Below, in pieces: positions 35,894 through 44,998 of a stretch of DNA of 64,000 nucleotides (position 1 is the first letter of the stretch; every line of letters starts with the position of its first letter). The DNA is from Streptomyces griseoluteus (lineage in GTDB: Bacteria; Actinomycetota; Actinomycetes; Streptomycetales; Streptomycetaceae). The notes beneath the pieces are model-generated. The model did no database searches. It had not been told where the DNA came from and saw only the letters and a list, made by a program, of their open reading frames with translations. The DNA lies in contig JOBE01000057.1 of NCBI GenBank assembly GCA_000717735.1, positions 1 to 64,000 of the forward strand. Direction: 5' to 3'. A program made the position numbers and the translations under genes.

Positions 35894-36133
35894 TCACCGG
35901 GAGACTTCGCCGACCGGCGCCCGGACTGCGGCCAGCGCCGTGTTGAACAGTTTCTGCCCGCGGGTCAGCGGCCGGTTCCGGGCGGCCTTGTAGCCGGTGA
36001 TCACCGCCGGGTCGGCAACCGGGCCGCTGTCGTCGAGGCCGACGAAGCCCAGGTCGGCGATCGCGCCGAGCCCAGCCGCGCGGAGACGGGCGGTGAGTTG
36101 GTCACCGGGTACGCGGCCGGTACCGCCGTCCAC
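35894..36133 (-). pseudogene. IS5-family transposase fragment
   Basis: ADLGFVGLDDSG...VITGYKAARNRPLTRGQKL...AAVRAP is the conserved C-terminal DDE segment of IS5-type (DDE_Tnp_4) transposases, where RAPVEHGFA would normally follow. Here it breaks to VGEVSR and a stop. The N-terminal part is absent or unrecognisable. Confidence 0.55.
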
Positions 36134-36319
36134 CGATTCAGGTGGCGGCGCGCCCGGCGTCGGTGGCGATCGAGGCGGCCGTGCGCCGGTTCACGTGTCC
36201 GACGCCGTGGTGCGAGGCGGTCGCGTTCGCCGCTCGGATCCAGGGCCGACCAGGTCGCATGCGTCAAGCCGCTGCGGCGGATCCGGTTCGTCGCGTCCAC
36301 AGCGGCTCACTCCGAAGCG

Positions 36320-36673
36320 TCACGCGCTGTCGCAGTTCGTGTAGGGCTCTACGCGGCCGACGCTTTCCTTCAGAACGAGGTCGATCAGTCCGGGGAACCG
36401 CTGGTCCAGCTCATCCTTGCGCAGGGTGTTGATGCGGCGGGTGCCGACGTCGTGCTGCCGGATGAGACCGGCCTCGCGCAGGACGCGGAAGTGGCGGGTG
36501 AGCACGGAGGCGGTGACGTCCCTGTTGAAGCCGCTGCAGGCCAGACCAGGTGAGGCGGCGAGAGTGACGACCATGGTGAGTCGGAGCTCGTCGGTCAGAG
36601 CGCTCATGATCTTGAAGAGGTCGAAGTCTTCTACGTCGGGGTGGACGAGCGGGGACGAAGTGCGGCTGGCCAT
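36320..36673 (-). CDS. ArsR-family transcriptional regulator
   Basis: Protein of 117 residues with the winged helix-turn-helix of ArsR-type repressors: ALTDELRLTMVVTLA, then VLTRHFRVLREAGLIRQHD with the recognition helix, then the wing (GTRRINTLRKDEL). No Cys pair of metal-sensing members is evident; CSGF and the terminal NCDS contain single Cys residues that could react with electrophiles. It is divergent from an Old Yellow Enzyme gene and probably represses it and itself through the inverted repeat at 36700-36721. No good ribosome-binding site precedes the ATG, so a leaderless transcript is possible. Confidence 0.8.
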   Translation of the reverse strand: MASRTSSPLVHPDVEDFDLFKIMSALTDELRLTMVVTLAASPGLACSGFNRDVTASVLTRHFRVLREAGLIRQHDVGTRRINTLRKDELDQRFPGLIDLVLKESVGRVEPYTNCDSA

Positions 36674-36699
36674 GAGGGAAGGATAACGCGCCGGGCTAC

Positions 36700-36721
36700 A
36701 TGTACGCGTCTATGCGTACAT
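36700..36721. promoter_or_regulatory. Operator-like perfect inverted repeat
   Basis: Arms ATGTACGC (36700-36707) and GCGTACAT (36714-36721) with a 6-base spacer, located between the divergent ArsR and flavin-enzyme genes. It is an ideal ArsR dimer site. Confidence 0.75.
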
Positions 36722-36785
36722 GAGTTACGGTGGAGGAACGGAATGGCCTTCACTCCGTTTCCCACCGCACCGCAAGAGGACACCC

Positions 36786-37898
36786 ATGCCTGTCAGCACT
36801 TCAGAACTTTTGCCTACTCCGTCGCTTTTCTCCCCTGTCTCCCTCGGGAAGATCGAGCTCGCCAACCGCATCGTCATGGCACCGCTGACCCGGGTCCGGG
36901 CCGGTTCCTCCGGCATCCCCGGAGACCTGATGGTCGAGTACTACCGGCAGCGGGCGAGCGTCGGACTGATCATCACCGAGGGCACCTACCCCGACCACGC
37001 GTCGCAGGGGTGGGTCGGCGAGCCGGGCATCGCCACCGAAGAGCAGGCGGCCGGCTGGCAGCGGGTGACCGAGGCGGTGCACGCCCAGGGCGGCCACATC
37101 GTCATGCAGATCATGCACGCCGGCCGCGCCGCCCACCCCGACATCAACGGCGGCCGACGCGTCCTCGCCCCCAGCGCGATCGCCATCGACGGCAAGGTGT
37201 TCACGGAGAAGGGCGAACAGCCCTTCCCCACGCCGGAAGCGATGACCACCGCAGAGGCCAAGACGGCCCTGGAGAACTTCGTCACCGCGGCCCGCCGGGC
37301 CGTCGAGGCGGGAGCGGACGGCGTGGAAATCCACGGCGCCAACGGATACCTGCTCCAGCAGTTCCTCTCCCCGGCGGCCAACCGGCGCACCGATGAATAC
37401 GGCGGCTCGCCGCAGAACCGGGCTCGCTTCGTCGTCGAGGTGGTCACGGAGGTCGCCAAGGCCGTGGGTCCCAAGCGGGTCGGGCTGCGGATCTCGCCGG
37501 AGGTCGGCATCGGGGACGTCTTCGAGACCGACCGCGATGACGTCCTGGCCACCTACGGCTACCTCGTGGACCAGCTGCGCCCGCTGGGCCTGGCCTACCT
37601 TTCCGTGCTGCACGACGAGCCGGGCGGTGAGCTGGTGCAGGAGCTGCGGCAGCGCTTCGACGGCAAGCTGATCGTCAACAGCGGTTTCCTCGGCGGGCAG
37701 ACCACCCGCGAGGACGCGATGCGGCGGATCGAGGCCGACCACGCCGACGCCGTGGTCGTGGGCCGAGCCCTGATCGCCAACCCCGACCTGGTCGAACGCT
37801 GGCAGCACGGGCACCCCGAGAACGAGCCGCGGCCGGAACTCTTCTACGCACCGGGCGCGGAAGGCTACACCGACTACCCCTTCCTCCAGGCGGGCTGA
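36786..37898 (+). CDS. Old Yellow Enzyme family alkene reductase
   Basis: Protein of 370 residues, normal length for FMN-dependent NAD(P)H:flavin oxidoreductases (XenA/NemA type). Visible motifs: NRIVMAPLTRVRAG near the front, QIMHAGRAAHP, the FMN/substrate-site HGANGYLLQQF, NRRTDEYGGS, and the phosphate-binding NSGFLGG plus VVVGRALIANPDL. It reduces activated C=C bonds or nitro compounds, a detoxification role that fits control by the adjacent ArsR regulator. ATG at 36786 has an AAGAGGA ribosome site; an upstream frame to 36720 overlaps the operator and is ignored. Confidence 0.9.
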   Translation: MPVSTSELLPTPSLFSPVSLGKIELANRIVMAPLTRVRAGSSGIPGDLMVEYYRQRASVGLIITEGTYPDHASQGWVGEPGIATEEQAAGWQRVTEAVHAQGGHIVMQIMHAGRAAHPDINGGRRVLAPSAIAIDGKVFTEKGEQPFPTPEAMTTAEAKTALENFVTAARRAVEAGADGVEIHGANGYLLQQFLSPAANRRTDEYGGSPQNRARFVVEVVTEVAKAVGPKRVGLRISPEVGIGDVFETDRDDVLATYGYLVDQLRPLGLAYLSVLHDEPGGELVQELRQRFDGKLIVNSGFLGGQTTREDAMRRIEADHADAVVVGRALIANPDLVERWQHGHPENEPRPELFYAPGAEGYTDYPFLQAG

Positions 37899-38079
37899 GG
37901 TCCACGGTCGCGCTTGTCCGTACCGCGCAGCTTGGAGAGGGTGAGGCAGAGCGGGAGGAGTTGGTGATCGCCGAGCCAGTGCTGCACCGTCTGGCGGAAC
38001 GGGACCGGGCCAAGGCGGAAGCCGCCGCGGCCGCGCCGAGGCCTGCGAGACCACCGTCGTCGACTACACGCCCGCCCCC

Positions 38080-38820
38080 TTGTCCTGGATAGCCCCGTTC
38101 GCCGGACTGAGCCCGCGTGCCTTCTGCAAGTTGATGAGGCAGCTGCGCCGCGAGGGCAGCGACGCGCCGGGCCGTGGTCGGCCGTGGAAGCTGTCCCTGG
38201 AGGATCGGGTGCTACTGGTGGCTGCGTACTGGCACACCAACTTGACCCTGCGCCAACTCGCGCCGCTCTTCGAAGTGTCGAAGTCCACCGCCGATCGCGT
38301 TATCGACCACCTCGGCTCCAGGCTCCCGCTGGCCCCGCGCAGGCGCTTCGCCAAGGACGCGGTGCTGATCGTGCACGGGACGCTGGTACCCACCCGCGAC
38401 CACAAGGTCGCCGAGCAGTCGAAGAACTATCGCTACTCGACGAACCACCAGGTGGTCATCGACGCCGACGCCCGCCTGGTCGTGGTGGTCGGCCGGCCTC
38501 TGCCGGGCAACCGCAACGACTGCCGGGCATGGGCCGAGTCCGGTGCCAAGCAGGAAATCTGCAACACTACGACGATCGCGGACGGTGGCTACCTGGGCAC
38601 CGGGCTGATCATGCCGCACCGCCGGCGCAAGGGCGAGGAACTACCCGACTGGAAGCAGGCCCACAACAAGAGCCACAAACGGGTTCGCGCCCGCGTCGAG
38701 CACGCCTTCGCCCGTATGAAGACCTGGAAGATCCTGCGCGACTGCCGCCTGAGGGGCGACGGTGTGCGCCACGCGATGCACGGCGTTGCCCGCCTACACA
38801 ACCTCGCTCTCACGGGATGA
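38080..38820 (+). CDS. IS5-family transposase (DDE_Tnp_4 type)
   Basis: About 246 residues: FAGLSPRAFCKLMRQLRREG (HTH region), LEDRVLLVAAYWHTNLTLRQ and LAPLFEVSKSTADRVIDHL, then the DDE core with VLIVHGTLVPTRDH, GNRNDCRAW, IADGGYLGTGL and RVRARVEHAFARMKTWKIL. The frame looks intact. The first Asp position reads VHG where VDG is usual, so activity may be reduced. The start is unclear: TTG at 38080 may be internal to a longer N-terminus, since the frame is open upstream without ATG or GTG. Confidence 0.75.
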   Translation: MSWIAPFAGLSPRAFCKLMRQLRREGSDAPGRGRPWKLSLEDRVLLVAAYWHTNLTLRQLAPLFEVSKSTADRVIDHLGSRLPLAPRRRFAKDAVLIVHGTLVPTRDHKVAEQSKNYRYSTNHQVVIDADARLVVVVGRPLPGNRNDCRAWAESGAKQEICNTTTIADGGYLGTGLIMPHRRRKGEELPDWKQAHNKSHKRVRARVEHAFARMKTWKILRDCRLRGDGVRHAMHGVARLHNLALTG

Positions 38821-38860
38821 CTCCCGCCGCATGCGGGACCTGAGAGGTCCACGGGAGACT

Positions 38861-38916
38861 GGCCTTGGGGAACATCGGGGCAGCCGATATCGGCTGCCCC
38901 GATGTTCCCCAAGGCC
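38861..38916. repeat. 56-bp perfect palindrome
   Basis: The two 28-base halves (38861-38888 and 38889-38916) are exact reverse complements with no spacer, centred on GCCGAT/ATCGGC. It lies 40 bases after the IS5-type transposase and before the VOC gene. It could form a long hairpin terminator for both convergent genes, or be a remnant of two element ends in head-to-head contact. Confidence 0.9.
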
Positions 38917-38952
38917 GGAGATGGCTCCCCACGTCGCAATCTCGGAGGAGAA

Positions 38953-39384
38953 TCAGGCGAGACAGAACTCGTTGCCCTCAATGTCCTGCATCGTGATGCA
39001 CGACTCGTTGACGCCATCGGCGCGCTGCGTCAGCACGTGTTTCGCGCCGAGTGCCATCAGTCGTGCGCATTCGGCCTCGAGTGTGGCAAGACGCTCCTCA
39101 CCCACGAGCCCGGTGCCGGCCCGCACATCGAGATGCACCCGGTTCTTGACGACCTTGCCCTCGGGAACTCGCTGGAAGAGCAAGCGCGGGGCCACACCCG
39201 AGGGATCGGTGCACGCGAAGTAGATCTCATCCTCGGGCGGCAGCGAGAGGTGGTACTCCTCCCACGTGGCGAAGCCCTCCGGGACCGTCGGCACGACGTA
39301 CCCCAGCACCTCGCACCAGAAGGCGGCGAGGCGCGCAGGCTCCGCGCAGTCGAAGGTCACTTGGAACTGTTTGATCGTTGACAT
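38953..39384 (-). CDS. VOC family (glyoxalase-like) protein
   Basis: Protein of 143 residues with the two beta-alpha-beta-beta-beta modules of the vicinal-oxygen-chelate fold: VTFDCAEPARLAAFWCEVLG, a middle segment RVHLDVRA with the metal-type His, and the end MQDIEGNEFCLA. Small members of this group are mostly uncharacterised and may act in antibiotic or aldehyde resistance. Length and order are normal. Confidence 0.85.
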   Translation of the reverse strand: MSTIKQFQVTFDCAEPARLAAFWCEVLGYVVPTVPEGFATWEEYHLSLPPEDEIYFACTDPSGVAPRLLFQRVPEGKVVKNRVHLDVRAGTGLVGEERLATLEAECARLMALGAKHVLTQRADGVNESCITMQDIEGNEFCLA

Positions 39385-39670
39385 CGGCGCACGATAACAG
39401 GGCCCTGCTCATCTCCCCAGGTCGGGACGTCCGCACATTGCCGGGAGGAGGGCGTCTGCTACCCGCTGTTGTGTCGTGCGGTCGCAGGGGTGAACCGAGG
39501 TCAATGCCTCCCCACGGGGAACCTGGGATGCGATACCGGCCAGCCACTCTCGTGCTGCCAAAGATCAGTTACGGGACAGCCCTTAACCCCGAGGGGCGGG
39601 AAACGCACTGGTCCCCCGCACCGAGCTTGGGTTCTAGTGGTCGTTGCAACACTCCAGATCAGGGGATGCA

Positions 39671-39994
39671 ATGAACTTCAAGATCCGGGAGAACCCGGGC
39701 CAGGAGGGTCGCAGGACCCTGGTCCGTGAGCGGGAGGAATACTTTCGGCTCATGGACCAGGGTCTGACCAGTGTGGAAGCGTGTGAGCGCATCGGGATCA
39801 ACCGTCGGACGGGCAAGCGGTGGCGCAACGGCCGTGCCGTTTCTGGGAGATTCAAGGCAGTGAAGCCCGTGCGGCCGTCCCTGGCGCCCACGGGCCCGTC
39901 CCGCTACCTGCGAGAGCCCGACCGTATCCACATCGCCGACCGGCTGCGGGAGAAGGCGTCTATCCGCACGATCGCCGCAGAGTTGGGCCGCAGC
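39671..39994 (+). pseudogene. IS30-family transposase, N-terminal fragment
   Basis: MNFKIRENPGQEGRRTLV, then FRLMDQGLTSVEACERIGIN with the helix-turn-helix, and IADRLREKASIRTIAAELGR, the typical front of IS30 transposases. The frame breaks at GRS, exactly where the IS21-type element starts (39995). Confidence 0.75.
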
Positions 39995-40118
39995 TGTCGG
40001 CGTACAAGTGAACGTGCAACACCGCGTACGGATGAAAGCGCACCGTTCTTGATGCGGTGAGGTTGGTGTCGCGCGAGTCTTCTGTCGTCCTGTTCGGGGT
40101 CGGTGGAGGGCGGCGAGA

Positions 40119-41540
40119 GTGGTCTTGGATCCGCATCGCTGGTTGGAGTTGAGGCGGTTTCGCGGCCTGTACGAGTCCGGTGCGATGAGCCTGCGGGAGA
40201 TCGCGAAGGAGACCGGGCTGAACCGGCGCACGGTCGCCAAGTACCTGTCGGGCGAGACTCCGGTCGCGCCACCGCGAAGGGCTCCCAACGGGCAGCCATA
40301 CCGGCGGATCGTGGATGAGGTCGCGCCGTTGATCGACGCGATGCTGCGGGCCGAGATCCTGCTCAAAGGGGCCGTGATCCACGAGCGCCTGGTGGCCGAG
40401 TACGGGTTCACCGGCAGCTACCAGCGGATCAAGATGTACTTGCAGGAAGCCAGACCGCGCATCGCGGAGGAACTGGGCATCAGCCCGAGCGAGCTGGCCG
40501 GCCTCCACCGCAGGTTCGAGGTAGTCCCGGGGTCTCAGGCCCAGGTCGACTGGGGTGACGAGGGAAAGATCCTCGCTCACGTTGGAATCCCGAAGGTCTA
40601 CTCGTTCCACATGACGTTGTCCTACTCGCGCGATCCGTTCTGCTGCTTCACCACCAGCCAGGACCTGGCCACCTTCTTCGACTGCCACCGCCAGGCGTTC
40701 ACCCACTTCGGCGGGGTCCCGACGTCGATCGTCTACGACCGCACCAAATCGGTGGTCCGCCGGCATGTCGCACCAGGTGAGGCCGTTCTGCTACATCCGG
40801 AGGCCGTCGCCTTCGCCGGGCACTACGACTTCGATCCCGACGTACTAGCCGCCTACCGGCCCACGGGCAAAGGCCGGGTCGAGCGGCAGGTGCTGATCGT
40901 CCGCGACCACGTCCTGGCCGGCCGGGCCTTCTCCTCGGTCGAAGAACTCAACGCCGCGTTCACCGCCTGGGTGCCGCTGCGGCGGGCAAAGGTCCACGGC
41001 ACCCACGGCGAGGTCATCGGTCTCAGGGCGATCCGCGACCACGTGGCCCTCCGCCCGCTGCCGCAGACGCCCTACGTGGTCACTCAGTGGTATCTCCGCC
41101 ACGTCGGCAAGGACTGCCTGGTCGCCTTCGACGCCAATCTCTATTCGGTGCCGGCCCGCAAGGTCCGCCCCCGTCAGCTGGTCGAGGTCAGGGCCACGAA
41201 GTCCCAGGTCATGCTGCATGCCACCGGCCCCGACCGCACGGGCGAGACCCTGCTGGCCGTCCATCCCCGGGCGGTTGGCCGAGGCGCCCGGATCGTGGAT
41301 GAGAAGCACTGGGACGGCCTGCCCACAGGCGCCGGCCGCCGCGTCACCACCGGTGAGGGGAGCCTGCCGCGGCCCCGCCGCCGCGTCGCCTCGGCCTCGC
41401 AGGCAGGGCCGCTGGCGGCACTGATGAACCGGGCCGCGGTCACCCAGGTCGAGGTCGGCCGCCGGCCTTTGTCGGTCTATGACGAGCTGACCGGCACCCG
41501 CCCCTTCACCACCAAGCCGAGCACGAAGGAATCGTCTTGA
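40119..41540 (+). CDS. istA: IS21-family transposase IstA
   Basis: Protein of 473 residues. An N-terminal helix-turn-helix (MSLREIAKETGLNRRTVAKY) binds the ends. The rve/DDE core has QVDWGDEG (first Asp), SIVYDRTKSVV (second) and GRVERQVLIVRDH (Glu). The C-terminal domain includes YSVPARKVRPRQLVEVRA. All catalytic positions seem intact. IstA needs the ATPase IstB, whose gene is broken here, so transposition would require IstB in trans. Confidence 0.9.
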   Translation: MVLDPHRWLELRRFRGLYESGAMSLREIAKETGLNRRTVAKYLSGETPVAPPRRAPNGQPYRRIVDEVAPLIDAMLRAEILLKGAVIHERLVAEYGFTGSYQRIKMYLQEARPRIAEELGISPSELAGLHRRFEVVPGSQAQVDWGDEGKILAHVGIPKVYSFHMTLSYSRDPFCCFTTSQDLATFFDCHRQAFTHFGGVPTSIVYDRTKSVVRRHVAPGEAVLLHPEAVAFAGHYDFDPDVLAAYRPTGKGRVERQVLIVRDHVLAGRAFSSVEELNAAFTAWVPLRRAKVHGTHGEVIGLRAIRDHVALRPLPQTPYVVTQWYLRHVGKDCLVAFDANLYSVPARKVRPRQLVEVRATKSQVMLHATGPDRTGETLLAVHPRAVGRGARIVDEKHWDGLPTGAGRRVTTGEGSLPRPRRRVASASQAGPLAALMNRAAVTQVEVGRRPLSVYDELTGTRPFTTKPSTKESS

Positions 41541-41703
41541 GCGAGCTGGTTTCCACCCGCATCCGCAACACGGCCGGCAAGCTGTGACTGCCCCACCTGG
41601 CCGAGGCCCTGACCCAGTACGCCCAGCGGGCCGACGAGGCCAAGATGGGCTATCTCCACTTCATCGACCCCGCCGCTTCCGCACCGGCCTACGGATTCGA
41701 AAC
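41537..41703 (+). pseudogene. istB: IstB ATPase, N-terminal fragment
   Basis: The overlapping TTG start gives LSELVSTRIRNTAGKL, then TGA at 41585-41587, then LPHLAEALTQYAQRADEAK, the N-terminus of IstB. It is cut at 41703. The stop and the truncation both inactivate it. Confidence 0.7.
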
Positions 41704-41802
41704 TGAGCCTTTTCCAACCTGGCTGTCAGGTCCGCCGACCATGCCCGGCGGAGCGCTCGTCGCACGACGGCCGACTGCAGATTTGCTGGGCACAGGCCTG
41801 TC
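41704..41802. repeat. 99-bp repeat, copy 1
   Basis: Identical to 48820-48918. Here it joins the broken istB to the IS30 tail. In one frame it reads LFQPGCQVRRP...SHDGRLQ, like the front of IS5-type transposases, and copy 2 runs straight into such a gene, so it is probably an IS5 5' segment. Confidence 0.85.
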
Positions 41803-41916
41803 CTCACACTCTCAACAGCAGACCCCGCAAGACGCTCGGTTGGAAGACACCCGCCGAGGCGTTCAACGAGCAGCTACAGTTGCTTCAACAAACTGGTGCT
41901 GCAACGACCGGTTGAA
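41803..41916 (+). pseudogene. IS30-family transposase, C-terminal fragment
   Basis: LNSRPRKTLGWKTPAEAFNE followed by QLQLLQQTGAATTG and a stop at 41914-41916. N-x-RPRKTLGW-x-TPAE is the conserved end of IS30 transposases. It is directly joined to the 99-bp repeat upstream. Confidence 0.75.
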
Positions 41917-42213
41917 TCCGGTCAGTTCCGCTCAAGGAAGTTCGTGTCCGTTCTCGCCCGTCACGACCTGGTCGGCTCCATGGGCCGGGTCGGTGCCGCC
42001 GGAGACAACGCGGCCATGGAGAGCTTCTTCGCGCTGCTGCAGAAGAACGTCCCCGACCGCCGTGCCTGGGCCACCCGCCAGGAGCTGCGGATCGCGATCG
42101 TGACCTGGATCGAGCGGACCTACCACCGACGCCGGCGCCAGAGACGCCTGGCCCGATCGACCCCCGTCGAGTACGAGACCATCATGACCCCACCCGCAGC
42201 TCTGGCTGCATAA
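41917..42213 (+). pseudogene. IS3-family transposase, C-terminal fragment
   Basis: QFRSRKFVSVLARHDLVGSM, RVGAAGDNAAMESFFALLQK and WIERTYHRRRRQRRLARSTP, then a stop at 42213. This is the end of an IS3 orfB (rve core, with the E-S-F-F Glu) cut by the IS30 insertion. The end VEYETIMTPPAALAA is typical. Confidence 0.8.
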
Positions 42214-42506
42214 ACCCCGCTGTCACCCGATCATGCAGCAGTCCCGACAGTCCCAGGCGATTGCCTCGGCCAGCCGCCTCTTCGACGTTGATGTGTGCGG
42301 CGGGGGCAGCGTCGGTCCCCCGGGCCTTGTCTGCACGCCTACGTCGGCCAGGAGGTACAGCGTGCGCGGGGTCCGCATGGCGTTCGACGGGTGTGCCTCC
42401 GTGGTCGGTACGCCAGGCGGGCGGCCGGCGGTGAAGTCCGCCTCGTCGGGGCCGCCCTGCCGCGCAGGCGGGACGGGCGTGAACCTACTGTCCGGGAGTA
42501 CCCGCG
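42214..42506. other. Intergenic stretch
   Basis: About 290 bases after the IS3 fragment. No gene, repeat or clear hairpin seen. Confidence 0.4.
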
Positions 42507-42770
42507 CTACCCATCGGTCGGCTCCCAGGCGTCAAGGGCGGACCTGACCTGTCCAGCCTCGAGGGGGACGCCGAATTCCTCATGTGCCAGGGTCACCACC
42601 TCCTCGACCGTGGGCTGACGCTCAGCGGTGCCTCGGTCGGCGGCAAGCCGGACCGCCGCCCGGGCCAAGACGGCCTCCCGCTCGACGGCGTCGAGGGTGT
42701 CGTCCGTGAGGGCGGCCAGGACCTCCCGCCACCTGGTCAACGCCTGCACCCCGATCCGGGCGCAAGGCTG
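42507..42770 (-). pseudogene. C-terminal fragment of an unknown protein
   Basis: Minus-strand frame ALTRWREVLAALTDDTLDAV, EREAVLARAAVRLAADRGT, QPTVEEVVTLAHEEFGV, ending DAWEPTDG. It is clearly protein-like and helical. Its 5' part is lost near 42780-42890, at the left breakpoint of the proposed inversion. Family not recognised. Confidence 0.4.
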
Positions 42771-42889
42771 AGGGCGGCTGCATCCCGGCGCCCGCCGTGT
42801 GGCACGGCAGCGAGCCTTCCGCAGGCGGAAAGACAGGATCCGCTGAGAATCAGCGCGGTCAGGCCGTAGGCCGGGCTGGTGGAGGAGAA

Positions 42890-44614
42890 CGACGCGTTCC
42901 GGCGGTCGTCGTTCGCGGCCCTCTCGCCGATCAGTCGTTCGTGGGGGAGATGTGCCAGGTCCCGCATACACGCCTCCACCTCCCGCAGGGCCTTTGAAGG
43001 GTTACCGTGGGCGGCGTGGAACACCGTGGTGTTGATGTAGCCGGCCGCCAGCGGGAACAGGTCACCGGTTGCCCTGAGTAGTCGGCGCGATTCCTCGTAC
43101 GACGCCAGGGTGCGTTCGATGTCCCGGCTCCACATGAGCATGTGGTAAGTCTCCACGTACAGGGCACGGGCGCGCAGGAAGTCGTCGTCCAGGAGCTCGG
43201 CCACGGTTCGGCAGCGCCGCACCGTCTCCCGCGTCTCCCGGTCGGCCTGAAGCAGTCCGTAGTAGGAGGCGTGATACAGGGCGATGCCCAGCTCAAGGGT
43301 CGGCTCGGGATCGGCTGTAAGTGCCTTGTCGATCCAGCGTCGGGCCTCGGTCAGCCGGCTCTTGCCGAGCCAGAGCCCCCACAGGCCGTTCACCAGCCGG
43401 AGTGCGGCCTCACCTCCGGGGTGGGCGACGGCGAAATCCATGGCTACCCGGAAGTTGTCGAAGTCGGCGGCGAGCCGGTCCCCCCACTCGACCTGCTGGT
43501 CGCCCATCCACTCCTCGCCCGCCCGCTGGGCCATGCGCAGGAAGAAGTCCTGGTGGCGGTGTGCGTACTCCTTGGTGCGGCCGCTGTGCTCCAGTTGCTC
43601 GGCGCCGTATTCACGGATGGTGTCGAGCATGCGGTAGCGGTACTCGGCGCCGCCCTCCGCTCGCTGCACCACCGACTTGTCCACCAGGGCGCCGAGTAGA
43701 TCCAGCACATCCCGGCCCGCCAGCTCGTTTCCGGCCCCCACCTCTTCGGCGGCCGCGAGGGTGAAGCCGCCGGCGAACACCGAGAGCCGTGCCCACAGTT
43801 CCCGCTCCGGTGCCGAGCACAGGTCGTGGCTCCACTCGATCGTGGTGCGCAGGGTGTGGTGGCGGGCCTGGGCGGTGCGAACGCCGGCCAGGAGCCGGAA
43901 CCGGTCGTCGAGGCGGCCCAGGATTTGCTCCAGTGGCATGGTCCTCAGGCGTACGGCTGCCAGTTCGATGGCCAGCGGGATGCCGTCGAGGCGGCGGCAG
44001 AGGGCGATCACCTCGGAGCGGTTGTCGGCGTTCAGTTCGAAGGACGGCAGGGCGGCCTTCGCCCGGGCGACGAACAGTGCCAGGGCGTCGTTGCCGTGTT
44101 CGTCCGCATCCGTTTCCGGGCTGGGCATCGGTGGGATCGGCAGGACGCATTCGCCGGGCAGGGCCACGGGCTGCCTGCTGGTCAGCAGGAACGCGAGTCC
44201 CGGGGTATGGCACAGGAGGATGTCGACGAACACGGCCATGGCGTCCACCAGGTGCTCGCAGGTGTCCAGCACCAGCAGTGCCTGCTTGTCCGCGAAATGG
44301 TCGATCAGCTGGTCCATCGGCTCCTTCGACGCGATCTCGGGCAGGCCGACGGCGGTGGCCACCGTATTGGGCAGGAACTCGGGGTCACGAAGACCGCTCA
44401 GCTCCGCGATGCTCACACCGTCCGGAAAGTCGACCGACATCTGATGGGCGGCCCGCACCGCGACCCTGCTCTTGCCGACACCACCGAGACCGGTCAGTGT
44501 GACCACACGCGCCTGCGTCAGCGACTTGCGGACCGCCTCCAGCTCGGCCACCCGGCCGATGAAACCGGTGGCCTCGTTCCGCGCACCGGGCCGGGCCCAT
44601 GTCCACTGAGTCAC
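42890..44614 (-). pseudogene. LuxR-type NB-ARC/TPR regulator, N-terminal half
   Basis: GTG at 44614 preceded by GGGAGGA. ATGFIGRVAELEAVRKSL, P-loop GLGGVGKSR, Walker B LLVLDTCEHL, LLTSRQPVALPGE, CRRLDGIPLAIELAA, a winged helix and TPR-like helices (RALYVETYHMLMWSRD). This is the usual start of large ATPase regulators that end in a LuxR helix-turn-helix. After about 42890 the frame turns into unnatural sequence to a stop at 42737. The missing end is at 45541-46165 on the other strand. Confidence 0.8.
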
Positions 44615-44998
44615 AGCTTCCTCCCTCTGCGTCACCACGACCCTCTCATGTCCCGGCCGACGCCGTACCGGAGTTCGCCTCCGACGATGCCGTCCGGCCG
44701 CGTCGAGGACGGAAGGCATGGCCGTCGACAGCCGCTTCGAACACGCGAGTTCAACGAGCGCCACCCGTAGCGGGCACGCATACGTGCACGGAGACGGGGC
44801 CCTCCAGGTACGCATACGTGCACGTACGTGATGCCGACCTCTACGTATCCGCTCCGCCGGGATACCGATCTTGGGTCCCACCGGCACGTCCGGACCCTTC
44901 CCGCAGGGCAGAGTCGTCCCCGCACCAGACGAAAGGGCAGGGGCGATCCGCTCCCGCTGCAGGAACCCGGAAAGCCCACGGTACGGAAGAGAAACCAC
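44615..44998. promoter_or_regulatory. Divergent promoter region with a repeated site
   Basis: Between the regulator's N-terminal half and the AMP-binding enzyme fragment. CGCATACGTGCACG occurs at 44777-44790 and 44811-44824 (34 bases apart, same strand), the second followed by CACGTACGTG. These may be regulator-binding sites controlling both genes. Confidence 0.5.

Larger units (their letters stand above)
39995..41703 (+). mobile_element. IS21-family element, right end lost
   Basis: Starts TGTCGGCGTACAAGTGAACG within the IS30 gene, contains istA and the first codons of istB, and is cut at 41703 by the 99-bp repeat. The right end is missing. Confidence 0.7.
39639..41910 (+). mobile_element. 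IS30-family element, gutted and interrupted
   Basis: Inverted repeats GGTCGTTGCAACACTCC (39639-39655) and, at 41894-41910, the reverse complement of GGTCGTTGCAGCACCAG bound the segment. Only the transposase N-terminal (39671-39994) and C-terminal (41803-41916) ends remain; an IS21-type element and a 99-bp repeat sit between, and the catalytic middle is deleted. Confidence 0.7.
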
